A stretch of 64,000 bases of DNA, from contig WAID01000007.1 of the NCBI GenBank assembly GCA_016584495.1, forward strand, positions 1,350,001 through 1,414,000. Direction: 5' to 3'. This stretch comes from Celoporthe dispersa. Lineage: Eukaryota > Ascomycota > Sordariomycetes > Diaporthales > Cryphonectriaceae. The position numbers were made by a program, and so were the translations under genes. Below the pieces are notes generated by a model that was given only the letters and a program-made list of their open reading frames with translations, did not search any database and was not told where the DNA came from. This document shows positions 1 through 10,533 of this stretch, piece by piece. Each line of letters begins with the position of its first letter. Position 1 is the stretch's first letter.

Positions 1-78
1 GTAAAGGTCTCGAACTCGGGGTGGGCCTGGTCATAGGTCATGGCATGTTGCAGGACTGTCCGGTAGAAAGACCTCGGG

Positions 79-1350
79 TCAGGGGGGGATGAAGGTGTAG
101 CTAGCCTCATCGACGCTTCTAATGCTGGCGGAGTCATCCAGAGAGAGGTTATTCAAACCAAAGCTAGGTTCGCCCCCAGGACCAGTGGCCGAATCGTTGC
201 TTAGCATCTTTGCCAGATCCGCATATGCCTGGTCCTCTCCGTAGATCGATGTCGGCCGCACGGGTAGAGGTTTGTCGAAGCTTGTGACGGTCTTAGCGAG
301 GTCCGGGCGGACCCTCAGTATGTCCAGCATCATCGATGTAAGGTGGTCGCGCTCACCCTTCTTCCACTCCTCGAAAGACTCATCGATATCAAAGTCTTGT
401 CTTCGGAGTGCCCCATCCATGTTCGAGTCCAGACGATGCTGGTAGGCCTTGAGATCCTTCAGGGCCGCCTCTTCTGTCCAGATATTTTTGTTCAGGTCGA
501 TGTCTGACTGCAGCTGAGCAGTCTCCCGGCCAAATATCCTTCCCACGATCTGGACCATGTGCATATCCTTGACTTCATAGCTGTGGGGAATCTCGACCTC
601 GATTGTCTTGTGCTCCTTGTCCTGGCCGGTGTCGATGAACAGGTCTTGGTCGTTCCGCAACAGCTTCTGTTCCAGCGTCTGCAGGCGGGCCATGAGCTCC
701 CTATCCTTCTCAGTCCCGTGCTTCCTGAAGATTGTCATCATGAGCCTGACAAAGAGGGCGAGGTGCCTGTCGACGAGGATCTTCCACGAGTGGTCGTCGG
801 GTGCCCTGCCCTGGCTCATTGCTTTGACAGCAGCAGCATAGAACTTGAGGATCAAGGGCTCTAGGGTACGGTCCCTGTCGATCGTCTTGCGGAAGTCATG
901 CTCGGTGAAGTTTGTGTAAGCCTCTGCAAAGGTTCTCTTCACGTTCGAGTCCGTGTAGCCTGGCTGGTCGAAAGTGCCCTTGACCACACGCTCCATGCGC
1001 TTCTCCAGAGAGCCACGGAAATCTCGTGGGAGCTTGACCGTGCTCCCACCCGTGGGAATGAACTCCTTGAGCAGGTCCCCGATGTTGTGCGTGTAGGACT
1101 GGACCCTGTTGGGCGCCTTGGGCACCGTGATGTACTCCTTCTTCTTCTTCTTCGGCTGCAGCAGGTAGTGCAGCAGAGCAATGCTCAGGGCGTAGTTGTA
1201 CGCATCCTCGTAGCTGACCTGGCCCTGGAAGGCTCGCGAGCCGGCCCTCGACCTCCTCCGCGCGGCGCCATCCTGCTGCTGGATCCGGTTGATGCTCCTG
1301 TTGAGGCTCCTGCTGTTGTGTTTTCCCGAGTAGCTCGAGCCCGTCGACAT
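79..1350 (-). CDS. Conserved hypothetical fungal protein, 423 aa, single exon
   Basis: One uninterrupted frame of 423 codons with no intron. I start it at the ATG at 1350 (MSTGSSYSG...); a TTG two codons upstream is not a credible start. The first 45 residues are basic and Ser/Arg-rich. A hydrophobic helix-like stretch (ALSIALLHYLLQ, about residues 55-66) is followed at once by a poly-Lys block (KKKKK). The rest is mostly helical and charged, without a motif I can name. The tail is acidic and Ser-rich (DDSASIRSVDEAS). No signal peptide is evident. The next gene upstream is over 4 kb away. The sequence reads like a conserved cytosolic protein, but I do not recognise the family and give no function. 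Confidence 0.75.
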   Translation of the reverse strand: MSTGSSYSGKHNSRSLNRSINRIQQQDGAARRRSRAGSRAFQGQVSYEDAYNYALSIALLHYLLQPKKKKKEYITVPKAPNRVQSYTHNIGDLLKEFIPTGGSTVKLPRDFRGSLEKRMERVVKGTFDQPGYTDSNVKRTFAEAYTNFTEHDFRKTIDRDRTLEPLILKFYAAAVKAMSQGRAPDDHSWKILVDRHLALFVRLMMTIFRKHGTEKDRELMARLQTLEQKLLRNDQDLFIDTGQDKEHKTIEVEIPHSYEVKDMHMVQIVGRIFGRETAQLQSDIDLNKNIWTEEAALKDLKAYQHRLDSNMDGALRRQDFDIDESFEEWKKGERDHLTSMMLDILRVRPDLAKTVTSFDKPLPVRPTSIYGEDQAYADLAKMLSNDSATGPGGEPSFGLNNLSLDDSASIRSVDEASYTFIPP

Positions 1351-4300
1351 CTTCAACGTGTTGGAGAAGCAGCAGGTCGAGAGGTCGAGAGCGGGAGCGA
1401 GAGGGGCGGGAGAGGAGAGAGAGAGGGGGGAAAGGCTGGTCGGCCAGTCGGTCGATCGATCTCGCTATGCCTGCAGGTGTGGTCTCCTAGAAGGGGCGCG
1501 GTGTGCCGTGGTGGGAGTGAGACGTCCGCCCCTTAGCTTCGTGGCACCATGCCTCGGAGCGCTGTTCTCGTGTCCTAGAGGCGGGACCCAGGAGATTTCT
1601 CGCGCTCGAGGAAGGGCTCGCAGGTCTGGCAGAATGCGGTGAAGCAAAGTTTTGGGCAGACAAAGTCCCACCCTTCAGGGATTCACGCGAAGGTATGACG
1701 CCCTGGCGTGCCCAGACCAACTCTTCAATGTTATGAGTGCTCGTCTTCCCTCTGCCTCGGCGGGTGGAGGGCGATAGGGCAGTGGAAGGGAGACCCTAAC
1801 TAAGCTTGTGCTCAGGAGGTCGGGTGGGTGGGTTCAATCAAGGTTTAGATTGTTTCGCCTCCAAAGTGCCGCCGCAAGTCCTATGGTACTCAGGTACTTT
1901 GGGTACTGTTGTAGAGCAGCCTGACGGCCCTGCTCAGGCGCAACGTCATCTGCCAACGTGCAGCTCAAGCGCAGTACCTCTTGCAGGGGTCGCGGGCGCC
2001 AACGACTTGGTGAGCTCGGTGTCTAATGCGCCTGCGGGAGGAGCCCGGCGCAGCCCCCTTACTATACCAGATTCCTCCCAGACGTTCCACTTAGATAGCG
2101 CCTATATAAATAGGCACTTCAGAAGAAAACAGCGTCCCTTTTTCCCCGTGTGTGACGAGATACGTGGACTCTTCATGACCACACAAGGCTCCACGGTAAG
2201 GAAATACTCCTCTGGCGAGACATAATAGAAACCCACAAAAGACGCTTATGCCTTCAAAAAAAATTAAATAAATAAAGGGGGGAAAAAACCAAAAACGTCT
2301 CATTGCTCTCTCGGATGGTATGAATTTTCTATCCTAGAAGAAGTCGACAGGACCCAAAACAAGGCAATGCGAAATGAACCAGAGTACGTCGTACCAGGAT
2401 GATCCAGTAGCATGAAAATTAGAAAACAACTTCGACCAAAGACACAGCCTTAACTACGGGATCATCTTGAGCCCTTGCCTCTTAGCATAGTTATACAAAC
2501 AAACTTTGCACCATATTGATAAGGCTGAGATAATGTACTTAATAGTACAGTTGCGTAGCATTAGACAGCCAGTGATGGCCAGTTAAGCTCAACTAACGCA
2601 CCTATGGCGTACATTTCCCCTTTCAGAAAGTCGCCCAAAGAGGTATCACAGAGACCTCAGAGAGCTGCGAGTCAGTCGTGCATCTCCGGCGAGAACAACA
2701 TTTGACCTCTGCGGCGCCACTACTTGCGGAACGAGACTTGCGATGCAAGAGTCGTAGTTTGAACCCCCTACCGGGCGGTCTACTACCTAGCCGTGGCCCT
2801 AAATTTCTCACACTCGCGATCCGATTCACTACCAGGCCGTACTCTGCTGAAGCACAGTCCCTCGTACACCCTCACTCTGACGGCTGGCGCAAACATGACC
2901 AAACCTGTTGGCGAACTGTATGTGTGAGGGTTCATACCACTCTAACCCGACTGAGGTTGTCAAAACCCTCCTACCGGTTGAGCGATCGGGCCACTTGAGA
3001 GGAAATCTGTCAAGTCACTTGACGTCGGACCATCTGTGCGGACACCCGGTCTGGGCAAAATGCGGCATCCTGGAGTGATCATGGCGCTGGGTTGCGGATT
3101 TGTCACCTCGCTTGCTGCTTCCTTGCTCGCACGAAACTCACATGAGTGCCGGGTCATAGTTCTTTATATCTGACAAGAGTCTTGGGGGCACGGAGCCAGG
3201 TGAGTGAATGAGCTCAACCAAAAGGTGCTGCGAGATCGCCATCGGCTTCCGGAAGACTTCCTAGCCCTGGCAAAACGCCACCCACAAGACACTGAGGCAC
3301 TGCTCGCAGAGCTGGGCGTGACGGTCATCTTCAGCAGAGCCGATTTCTGGTGAGAATCACCAACAGCTGAAGGCCGCGCTGTCATGCGATACTTACACCT
3401 TGGCAAATTGCCCACAGCTTGCCCACGATGGCTGACGAAGCCCGCTGGTCCTCGTAACAGAACGATCTTGAGCGTCGCATCTCTGTGTTGACGTGACATG
3501 CACATGGTGATCAATTATGGCCGGTAGATGGGCCCAATGAGCCAAAAATGCGTAGCTCTTGAAGAGATTGTCTCCACTAGGGACGCTCGTTGTGACAGTG
3601 GTCACACGCCCCAGCCTCCATCTCTGGTAGTCAGCTAGGAGGCTCCTTAGCTCCCATAAATAGCCGGTGGATGGTAACCAAAAATCTACTTGGGCTCTTG
3701 AACAACAGAAAATGGCAGAGGCAAGACGGTGATGACTCTGTACGAGAGGAGGCGGCGCAATCTCGCCGTTCGTATTCAATAAATCATCAGTGTGGTAGAA
3801 CCTCTCTTTAAGAGGCTTGGGGCGTCGTAATTCCGAGTCGAAATTTGGCCAGGCGCATGATTCCGATCAAGACGAGTGACGCGACGTTGAAGTTATTAGC
3901 CACCCCCAGGTGGACCCAGGTGCCGAGGATGATAAGATGCTGACAAGACGAGACAGGAAGTCTGAACGCGTGGCTGTTTCTTGTGACCACAGCTTACACG
4001 GGGGATGATGGGTACACGCCGTGGCAATCTGGTGAGACGGCGAGATGCGAAGGGGAGAGCCTAATTGTTTTTGAGCAAACCGCTTGTGAGGATTACTGCA
4101 GTACCATAGTATATACATCATAGTACTATGCAGTACAGTGGGAAAAATAAAGTCCCCTGCATCTGCGGCTAGTGGATCAGGCCTGCGGCTCGCTTCAAGG
4201 TTGAGGTGGTCCCTTGGAACAAGCCCCAAGGTCGCTGAGGACGATCAGATGAAATCCTGCAGCAGATCAAGGTCACCATTGCAACAAGCCGTGTGAGAAG

Positions 4301-5469
4301 AAGACGAGGCTGTGCAGATTTCCCACGCCGTCTTGGCCTCGCTCGATAGGGCTGAAATTCGGCCATGTGGTTGAACCTGTCGTCCTGCCGTGTTGGATCT
4401 CGTGTCACGCCGTGGTCAAGAGACCTCAAGTTGGCTGTTCAGGACGTGGAGTCGGAAGCTGGTCGAGGTACAAGTACAGGCGTATAAATACCCCTCTCAC
4501 GAGCTATTCTTAGCGTGCAGGGGAGCACTATTGTAGTGTCATACCACGCACGATGGTAGGAAAGTAGTACCGTAGCGCCAAGGGTACAGTAGAAGTAGTA
4601 CTGTACTGCGCAGTGATGGGAAGACGGGGCCAGCGCCCCGGATCAATTCAGGACGACGTCCAGTCGCGCCGGGCGCGGCGCACTCTCAGTTCCAGCTACC
4701 ATAGTGCATGCTATGTCCATGCCCATGACCATGTCGACAATCCCCCTGACCAAGGCCGAAAGTCTGCCTGCCTGACTGATGTTTGTTGATCTTACTTGCA
4801 GCGTGCATTGAAGTGCCCGCCTTGCTGGGTCGCCCCCAAGGATGAACGGACTTGGGTTGCAGTCGAACCTTATTTCTTCAGGGCTTACTGCTCTTTCACA
4901 TTTTAATTGCGGGAGATCGCAGATCCACATCATCCGCATTCAAACCTCTCTGGCTCACCTGCAGTCAGCAGCAGGCACAGACACGCAGGCACGCAGGCAC
5001 AATCGCAGCACGCCAACCCCGCGGCGGCCAGACCGTAGCCTTTCGACCTGGTCCAGGACCCCTTGATCAACTAACTCTACCTGCTGCTGCTATTGCTTGC
5101 TGCTGCCGCCGCCGCTGCTACTGCTCCGACAAACTACCACCACGACTGCTATCATTATTACTACTACCACTACCACCACTACCACTCTTACTCTCACAAG
5201 AATTACAACTCCAGGCCCCGTCGACAGCGACATCGTCGAGCCCTCCTGCACTACGGTCTCTGAACCCCCTTACTGATTATTGCTCGGCTCAAAACAGTTC
5301 CTAACCGCTCGGCTGCGCTGCTGTCATCTACGGAGAGGAGCCCTCCCAAACATAACCTGACTGCGACCGGCGCCTTTGATCGACCACGACGACAACAGCC
5401 ACCGTACCACCTTGTCTTTTTGGCTGCTCTCCCAAATTTGGGACCAGCGCTTGGCCCTGATCTAGCATC
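1351..5469. other. Long intergenic region without a supported gene
   Basis: No open frame here reads like a protein over any length. TATA-like blocks lie near 2102 (TATATAAATAG) and 4483 (TATAAATA). The stretch 5090-5180 is CTG/CTA-rich low complexity, probably in the leader of the ArfGAP gene that follows. Around 2750-3000 are tRNA-like fragments, treated under findings. A 47-codon stretch from 3210 could be a coding relic but is too weak to call. Confidence 0.6.
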
Positions 5470-8400
5470 ATGGGTAATGTCTCGAGCAGGCCCGAAGAGG
5501 GTGCTGCCCTCTATCTCCGGGACCAGACTCGACGTGAGTTTTGAGACCTTCCCACGACATGTCTCCAGGAATGCGACGCTGACCGAGTGCTCCTCTCCAG
5601 TGTCCATCGCATCGCTCGTCATAAGCAACAGTCGCAAGCGCACATCTATTCAGATCACTCCCAACGCATTCCCCGCCACAAGAGTCGCCGCGTCGCGGCC
5701 TGCCGGGAGACAGCACGCCGATCGAGTTCGTACAGGTCCGTCGATTCCTAACCCTTCCTCCTCCTCCTGCTGCTGCTGCTGCCGCCGCCGCCGCCTCTCA
5801 GAGGGCGGCAACGTTTCTGCCTGGAGACTGACCTCCTGCTGGCGATCTATAGGACCCCGATCCCACATCAGGCGCACCCGCTTTCATACTCAAGCTGAGC
5901 AGCGAGGACGAGCTCATGTTCACATTCACATTCAACGTTCGCCAGACGTCCCTGAGCGCAGGAGCGGACAGCACACCCGTGGACACGCAGATTAATGGCC
6001 TCACACACGTCTACGCCGCCACCCCCCGAGAGGTCGAGACGCTCGTGACGAGAGAGTTCCACGCCGACCCGAACCTACACAAGAACTCCAACGTCGAGTT
6101 GATTGGGGACTTTACGACTGGAGGCAATGCCAGTGTTACTTTCGACTGGTCTTGGAAGTGGAAGCCACCAAAGACTGCGGAGGATCCTGGTGGTGGCTGG
6201 AGGAATACCTGTAGCGTATGTCAATATAGTGGTCCGGCGGAGGTCTTGCGCGTGGCTGACAAATGGACCAGTTCGTACAATACGACCAGCGCGCACACGA
6301 GCTACAGACCCTGGCCAGCTTCTCGTTCTGGGTTCAGAGTAGGTATACTCCCGCCCCTGCGATTGATGTCGGTGCCTAACAGGTCGCAGATGTATCTCCC
6401 TACGCCGCCCAACCCACCTCACCACCACCCTTCCTCCTGACCGTTCCACCGAGGACGCGAGGGCCCTCATCGCACTCTGTCGAGTCGAGAATCAGCAACG
6501 TCGATGTGGACGAACCCGTGTCACCCCCAGCTGCGCCGACCGAGGTCAAAAACCCACTGTCACTAACCAACACCAACAGCCTCACATCGGTACCTCTGGC
6601 GAACCCAGAGCCTGTCAAGGTTGACGTTTCTTGCTCGCGGCCCAGCGATGATGTCTCACAGACAGACGATGGCCCCGTGTTTCGAGCGACGATGAAGGCT
6701 CTGGAGCAAAAAACTGGCAACATGCGGACTCAGATGAAAAGGATGATCAAGAAGGCGGAGGCTGCCCACAATGCGCAGTTAGAAGCGAACGAGTCCTTCG
6801 TGAGCTTCGTGGAGGCGCTGAAAGAAGCTTCTTCCACAAACGCAAATGCGGTGCAGCCTGCCATTGAGCACTACTTTGACAAGATCGCGCGCGAAATCTT
6901 ATCCTACGAGAGAATGAACGCTCTCAACCTGCAGAAGATCGTGATAGAGCCGCTCAACAAGGTGTATACCATGGACATCAAACAGGCCGAGGCGAAGAAG
7001 CGCGACTTCGAAGAAGAAAGCAAGGACTTCTATGCGTACGTCGGCCGGTACCTCGGCCAGCGACAGGATTCTATCAAGGCCAAGCATAGCGACACCAAGT
7101 ACCAGACCAAGCGTCGGAACTTCGAGCTGAAGCGCTTCGACTACTCGTCCTTCATGCAGGACCTGTCCGGGGGCCGAAAGGAGCAAGAAGTGCTCTCTCA
7201 CCTCACCAGATATGCGGATGCCCAGGCGAGGACGTTCCTGGAGGCAGCTAAGCGGGTCGAGAATCTGCTTCCGCAATTAGAGGCATTGTCCAGCGAGGTG
7301 CAAGTCGCGGATAAAGAATACCAGTTCCAACGAAGAGAGCGAGAAGAGAAGCGAAGACTTCTTGAGAAGAGCAACGTAAATTACGGAGAGCCCGAGCCCG
7401 TACCATCCACCAGCACGGGCGCTGCGAATGGAAATGGCGCTGTTTCAGACGGCGAGATGAGCCGGGCAGACAGCACCGGCTCACAACTGAGAGCGATCGC
7501 GATCGGCAATTCGAACTCCTCGGCCAGTAATGCTGGTGACCTCTCCAGATCGCCAGGAAGCCTTGGTCACGCTATGATGACTGCTAGCCCATCACAGAAG
7601 TTCAAAGGCATCCGCGATCTCGAGGAACGTGATGCCGCACTCGCAGAGCTCGCCGACAGGGAGTCGCAGAGAAAAGAAGGGCTCCTATGGGCTCTAAACC
7701 GGCCTGGCGGACATGTCGACCCTCGAAACCTGAACAAGCAGGGTTGGCACAAGTACGTTCTCAGGATTCCTCTTCTTGACAGATCTCGTTGCTAACTCTC
7801 TCACACAGGTTCTGGATCGTCCTGGATCAAGGAAAGCTCTCGGAGTACAGCAACTGGAAACAAAAGCTTGACCTGCACATGGATCCCATCGACTTGCGCA
7901 TGGCATCCGTCAGAGAGGCAAGAAACGCAGAGCGACGGTTCTGTTTCGAGGTCATCACCCCACAATACAAACGTGTCTACCAGGCGACATCCGAAGACGA
8001 CATGAACAATTGGATCACTGCGATAAACAATGCCCTACAGAGCGCTGTCGAAGGCCGTGTGAAGGAAAAGCCGATACAGAGCAACTCTCCATCGATCGAG
8101 TCTGGTGGTTCCTTTAGAAGAGACATCAGCTCTATCTTGACTGGCAAAAGTCCGTCGCTTGGCCATGCGCAAGCACATCCACCATCTATATTACCAGGCC
8201 GGCGAACGACCGTCGGTGCACGCCCGTCGACAGCACGTTCTCCGAGCAGTACTTACGATGAACACCCTGACAAGCTCCTCCAAGCGCTTCGAGACAACGA
8301 CCAAGGCAATTGCTGGTGCGCAGACTGCGGCTCCGGTTCCAAGGTCGAATGGGTCTCAATCAACCTTGCCATCATCTTGTGTATCGAGTGCAGTGGCATA

Positions 8401-9160
8401 CACCGGTCGCTAGGTACGCACATCAGTAAAGTCCGATCTCTCACTCTTGATATCACATCCTTCACGCCTGATATTGTCGAGCTTCTACTCCTGGTGGGCA
8501 ACCGAGTCGCAAACATGGTCTGGGAGTGTCGACTCGACCCAGGTCTGAAACCGGGACCACAAGCGACCCGTGAGCAGAGGTTGAGGTTCATCACCATGAA
8601 GTACGTGGACCGAGCGTTCGTCGAGCCGATCTCGGCTACCCTTTCTCGGTATCCCTCACCCGATGAGACGCTCCTCGCAGCTATCAAGAAGAACGAGATC
8701 CAACATATCATTTACGCCCTCGCCCTCCGTGCAAACCCCAACGTCCTCGACAAATCTCGTGGCACCCACGCCATCTTTCTCGCTCTCGCCGCGGCCGACC
8801 CGGCCTCCCCCTGGCGGGTTGCCCCAGTCCACACCGCCGCAGCCTGACGGAAAACCGGTGCCTTTCCCCATCGCAGAGATGCTCCTGCAGAACGGTGCAG
8901 AGCTGCCGCAAGGCATGCCTGCGTTTCCGCTCAGCCGCAGTGCACAGACATGGCTCGACCAGAAGCGAGGGCGCTCGAACGGGCCGTCGATGACCGGCTC
9001 ATCGTCGGCGTCGAACCATCTCGACAACGTGGGCTCCACCCCTGGTGGTACCAGTCCGCAGCAGCTGGCGACCAAGGAAAAGGGCGACAGGGAGCATCGG
9101 ATCGCGAAGCGTGCGAGCGCCGGCGGCCGCCTGGCCAAGTCGCCTATTCCCGAGAGGTAG
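5470..9160 (+). CDS. BAR-PH-ArfGAP domain protein (ACAP/centaurin-like Arf GTPase-activating protein)
   Basis: Probable GTPase-activating protein for Arf, acting on curved endosomal or Golgi membranes. Exons read as 5470-5533, 5601-5735, 5853-6215, 6272-6338, 6390-7752 and 7809-9160, giving about 1113 aa. The N-terminus MGNVSSR fits an N-myristoylation signal. A beta-rich region (about 60-210) is followed by a BAR-like coiled coil (about 305-515, FRATMKALEQKTG...). A PH domain lies at about 635-745 (KEGLLWALNR ... WITAINNAL). The ArfGAP zinc finger follows at about 825-950 with CADC/CIEC cysteines and the SGIHRSLG arginine-finger segment. Two single-base breaks interrupt the frame: an extra G in 5705-5707 and an extra C in 8807-8811. 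Removing one base at each gives a continuous protein and all six splice phases close. I therefore regard it as an intact gene with sequence errors. Family assignment is secure; the substrate Arf is unknown. Confidence 0.88.
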
Positions 9161-9547
9161 GGCTGCTCTGTACCGTTGATCTTTTGGCCAATTCACCGCA
9201 GCGGCAAACACAAGGTGGAAGGCGAGGCTCACGCGAGGAGTGCGGTGCTCAGGCTCTCTTCTTCATCGTGAGGAAGGGTTTCCATGGGTCTTCTTTCTTG
9301 CTGAGACGTTGGCAGCGTCTTCCTTTCTACCAGAGAAAGGAAATCATGCTTGCTCACACTAGAGCCGGGCCCTGAAGCCCGCACAGGCGTCATGGAGTCC
9401 AGTTCTTGGGGCGCTCTTCTCTCTGTCTCTCGCTTATTCGCCATCATGCTATGGGGTCCAGCTTGGGTGTTTGCTTCAAGGCGCATATCATTGTCATTAT
9501 CATTGTCATCACATCATTCATCCATCTGCCTCAAGAGGTATACATGA

Positions 9548-9549
9548 AG

Positions 9550-9580
<31 letters not shown>

Positions 9581-9590
9581 CACACAAACA
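9548..9590. repeat. (TA)n/(CA)n microsatellite
   Basis: Alternating ATATAT grading into ACACAC, in the 3' flank of the ArfGAP gene. Simple low-complexity sequence. Confidence 0.85.
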
Positions 9591-9995
9591 ACCACATACT
9601 CACGGAAAGGAGGAATGGGAGAGGAAGGGGGAGGGGGCGCAAAACGCATGCAGCTTGGTTTTCTTGGAAAGTTTCATGGGGATTCCAGTCAGAGAGACCG
9701 GTCCGGTGTATGATTATGAACGAAAGATGATGGCCGACGAGGGATGGACGGAAGGACGGACGGACGGGGTTGGTACTACGAGGAAACTGGCATGGCATGG
9801 CGTGGGCGCCGAAGTTTTGTGGACAACTTAAGGTCAGGTTAGGTTTCACTAGGTCTAATAGTAATATGAAATTGATCGAGGCGATCGTCGTATCCATCCG
9901 AGTACGAGTGTTGTTCCAAAGACTAAGTAACATGAGATAGGAAACATAATGGGCTTCCTCGGAAGGGCGCAAGTAAGGCGATGGAATACGGACGA

Positions 9996-9999
<4 letters not shown>

Positions 10000-10026
<27 letters not shown>
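10000..10026. repeat. Poly(T) tract, 27 nt
   Basis: Uninterrupted run of 27 T between two converging genes. It could be a mononucleotide expansion or a poly(A) relic of a retroposed sequence on the minus strand; no flanking target duplication is obvious. Confidence 0.85.
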
Positions 10027-10533
10027 GAGTGCTATATATTAGCAACTTCACACCATGGCTATGGAATCTGCCTAGCTGAGACAAATCTGCCGCGATCCGC
10101 AAGATGGTAATCGACACCCTAACGCCCGTGCTTTTCTGTCGCACAAATAGTGACGACTCGACAATACAAAATGAGGCATGCGCAGCTCTGTACCTGATAT
10201 TCCTTCCACACCTGGTTGCCTTCAATCAAAAACATCAATCCTTCAAGCATCTCAAGAGTGAGATTCCACACTAAGACATTGCCTGAAACTCTTGACGCAT
10301 ATTCCTCGCAAAGACTTAAAAAAACCAGCTGTGACAAGAATAACAATGAAAACAAAAGTGTCGTTTCCGTGGATTCGTCGGCCACGAGAAGGAAAAAAAA
10401 TGGTAGCTTGCCAACAAGATGCCACAATCACCACATTTCGTGGACGGCGCATACGTCAGAACTCCATTTCAAACGAGCCCCCGAGCGAAGCCTGTCGGAA
10501 GCGCGCAGTCAGAGCAGTCGGGATGTCGCCGTA

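Larger units (their letters stand above)
9161..10533. other. Convergent intergenic region
   Basis: Lies between the 3' ends of the ArfGAP and checkpoint kinase genes. It holds a TA/CA microsatellite near 9550-9590 and a long T tract at 10000-10026, and presumably both 3' UTRs. No gene is supported. Confidence 0.6.

Noticed and set aside
3210..3352. Possible coding relic (47 codons ending RADFW)
   Set aside because: Protein-like in tone but short, without start, splice partners or a family I recognise.
4100..4620. Repeated AGTACT/ATAGTAC-type short palindromes
   Set aside because: Such motifs occur in several intergenic regions here (also near 39850 and 52130) without consistent spacing; not a defined element.
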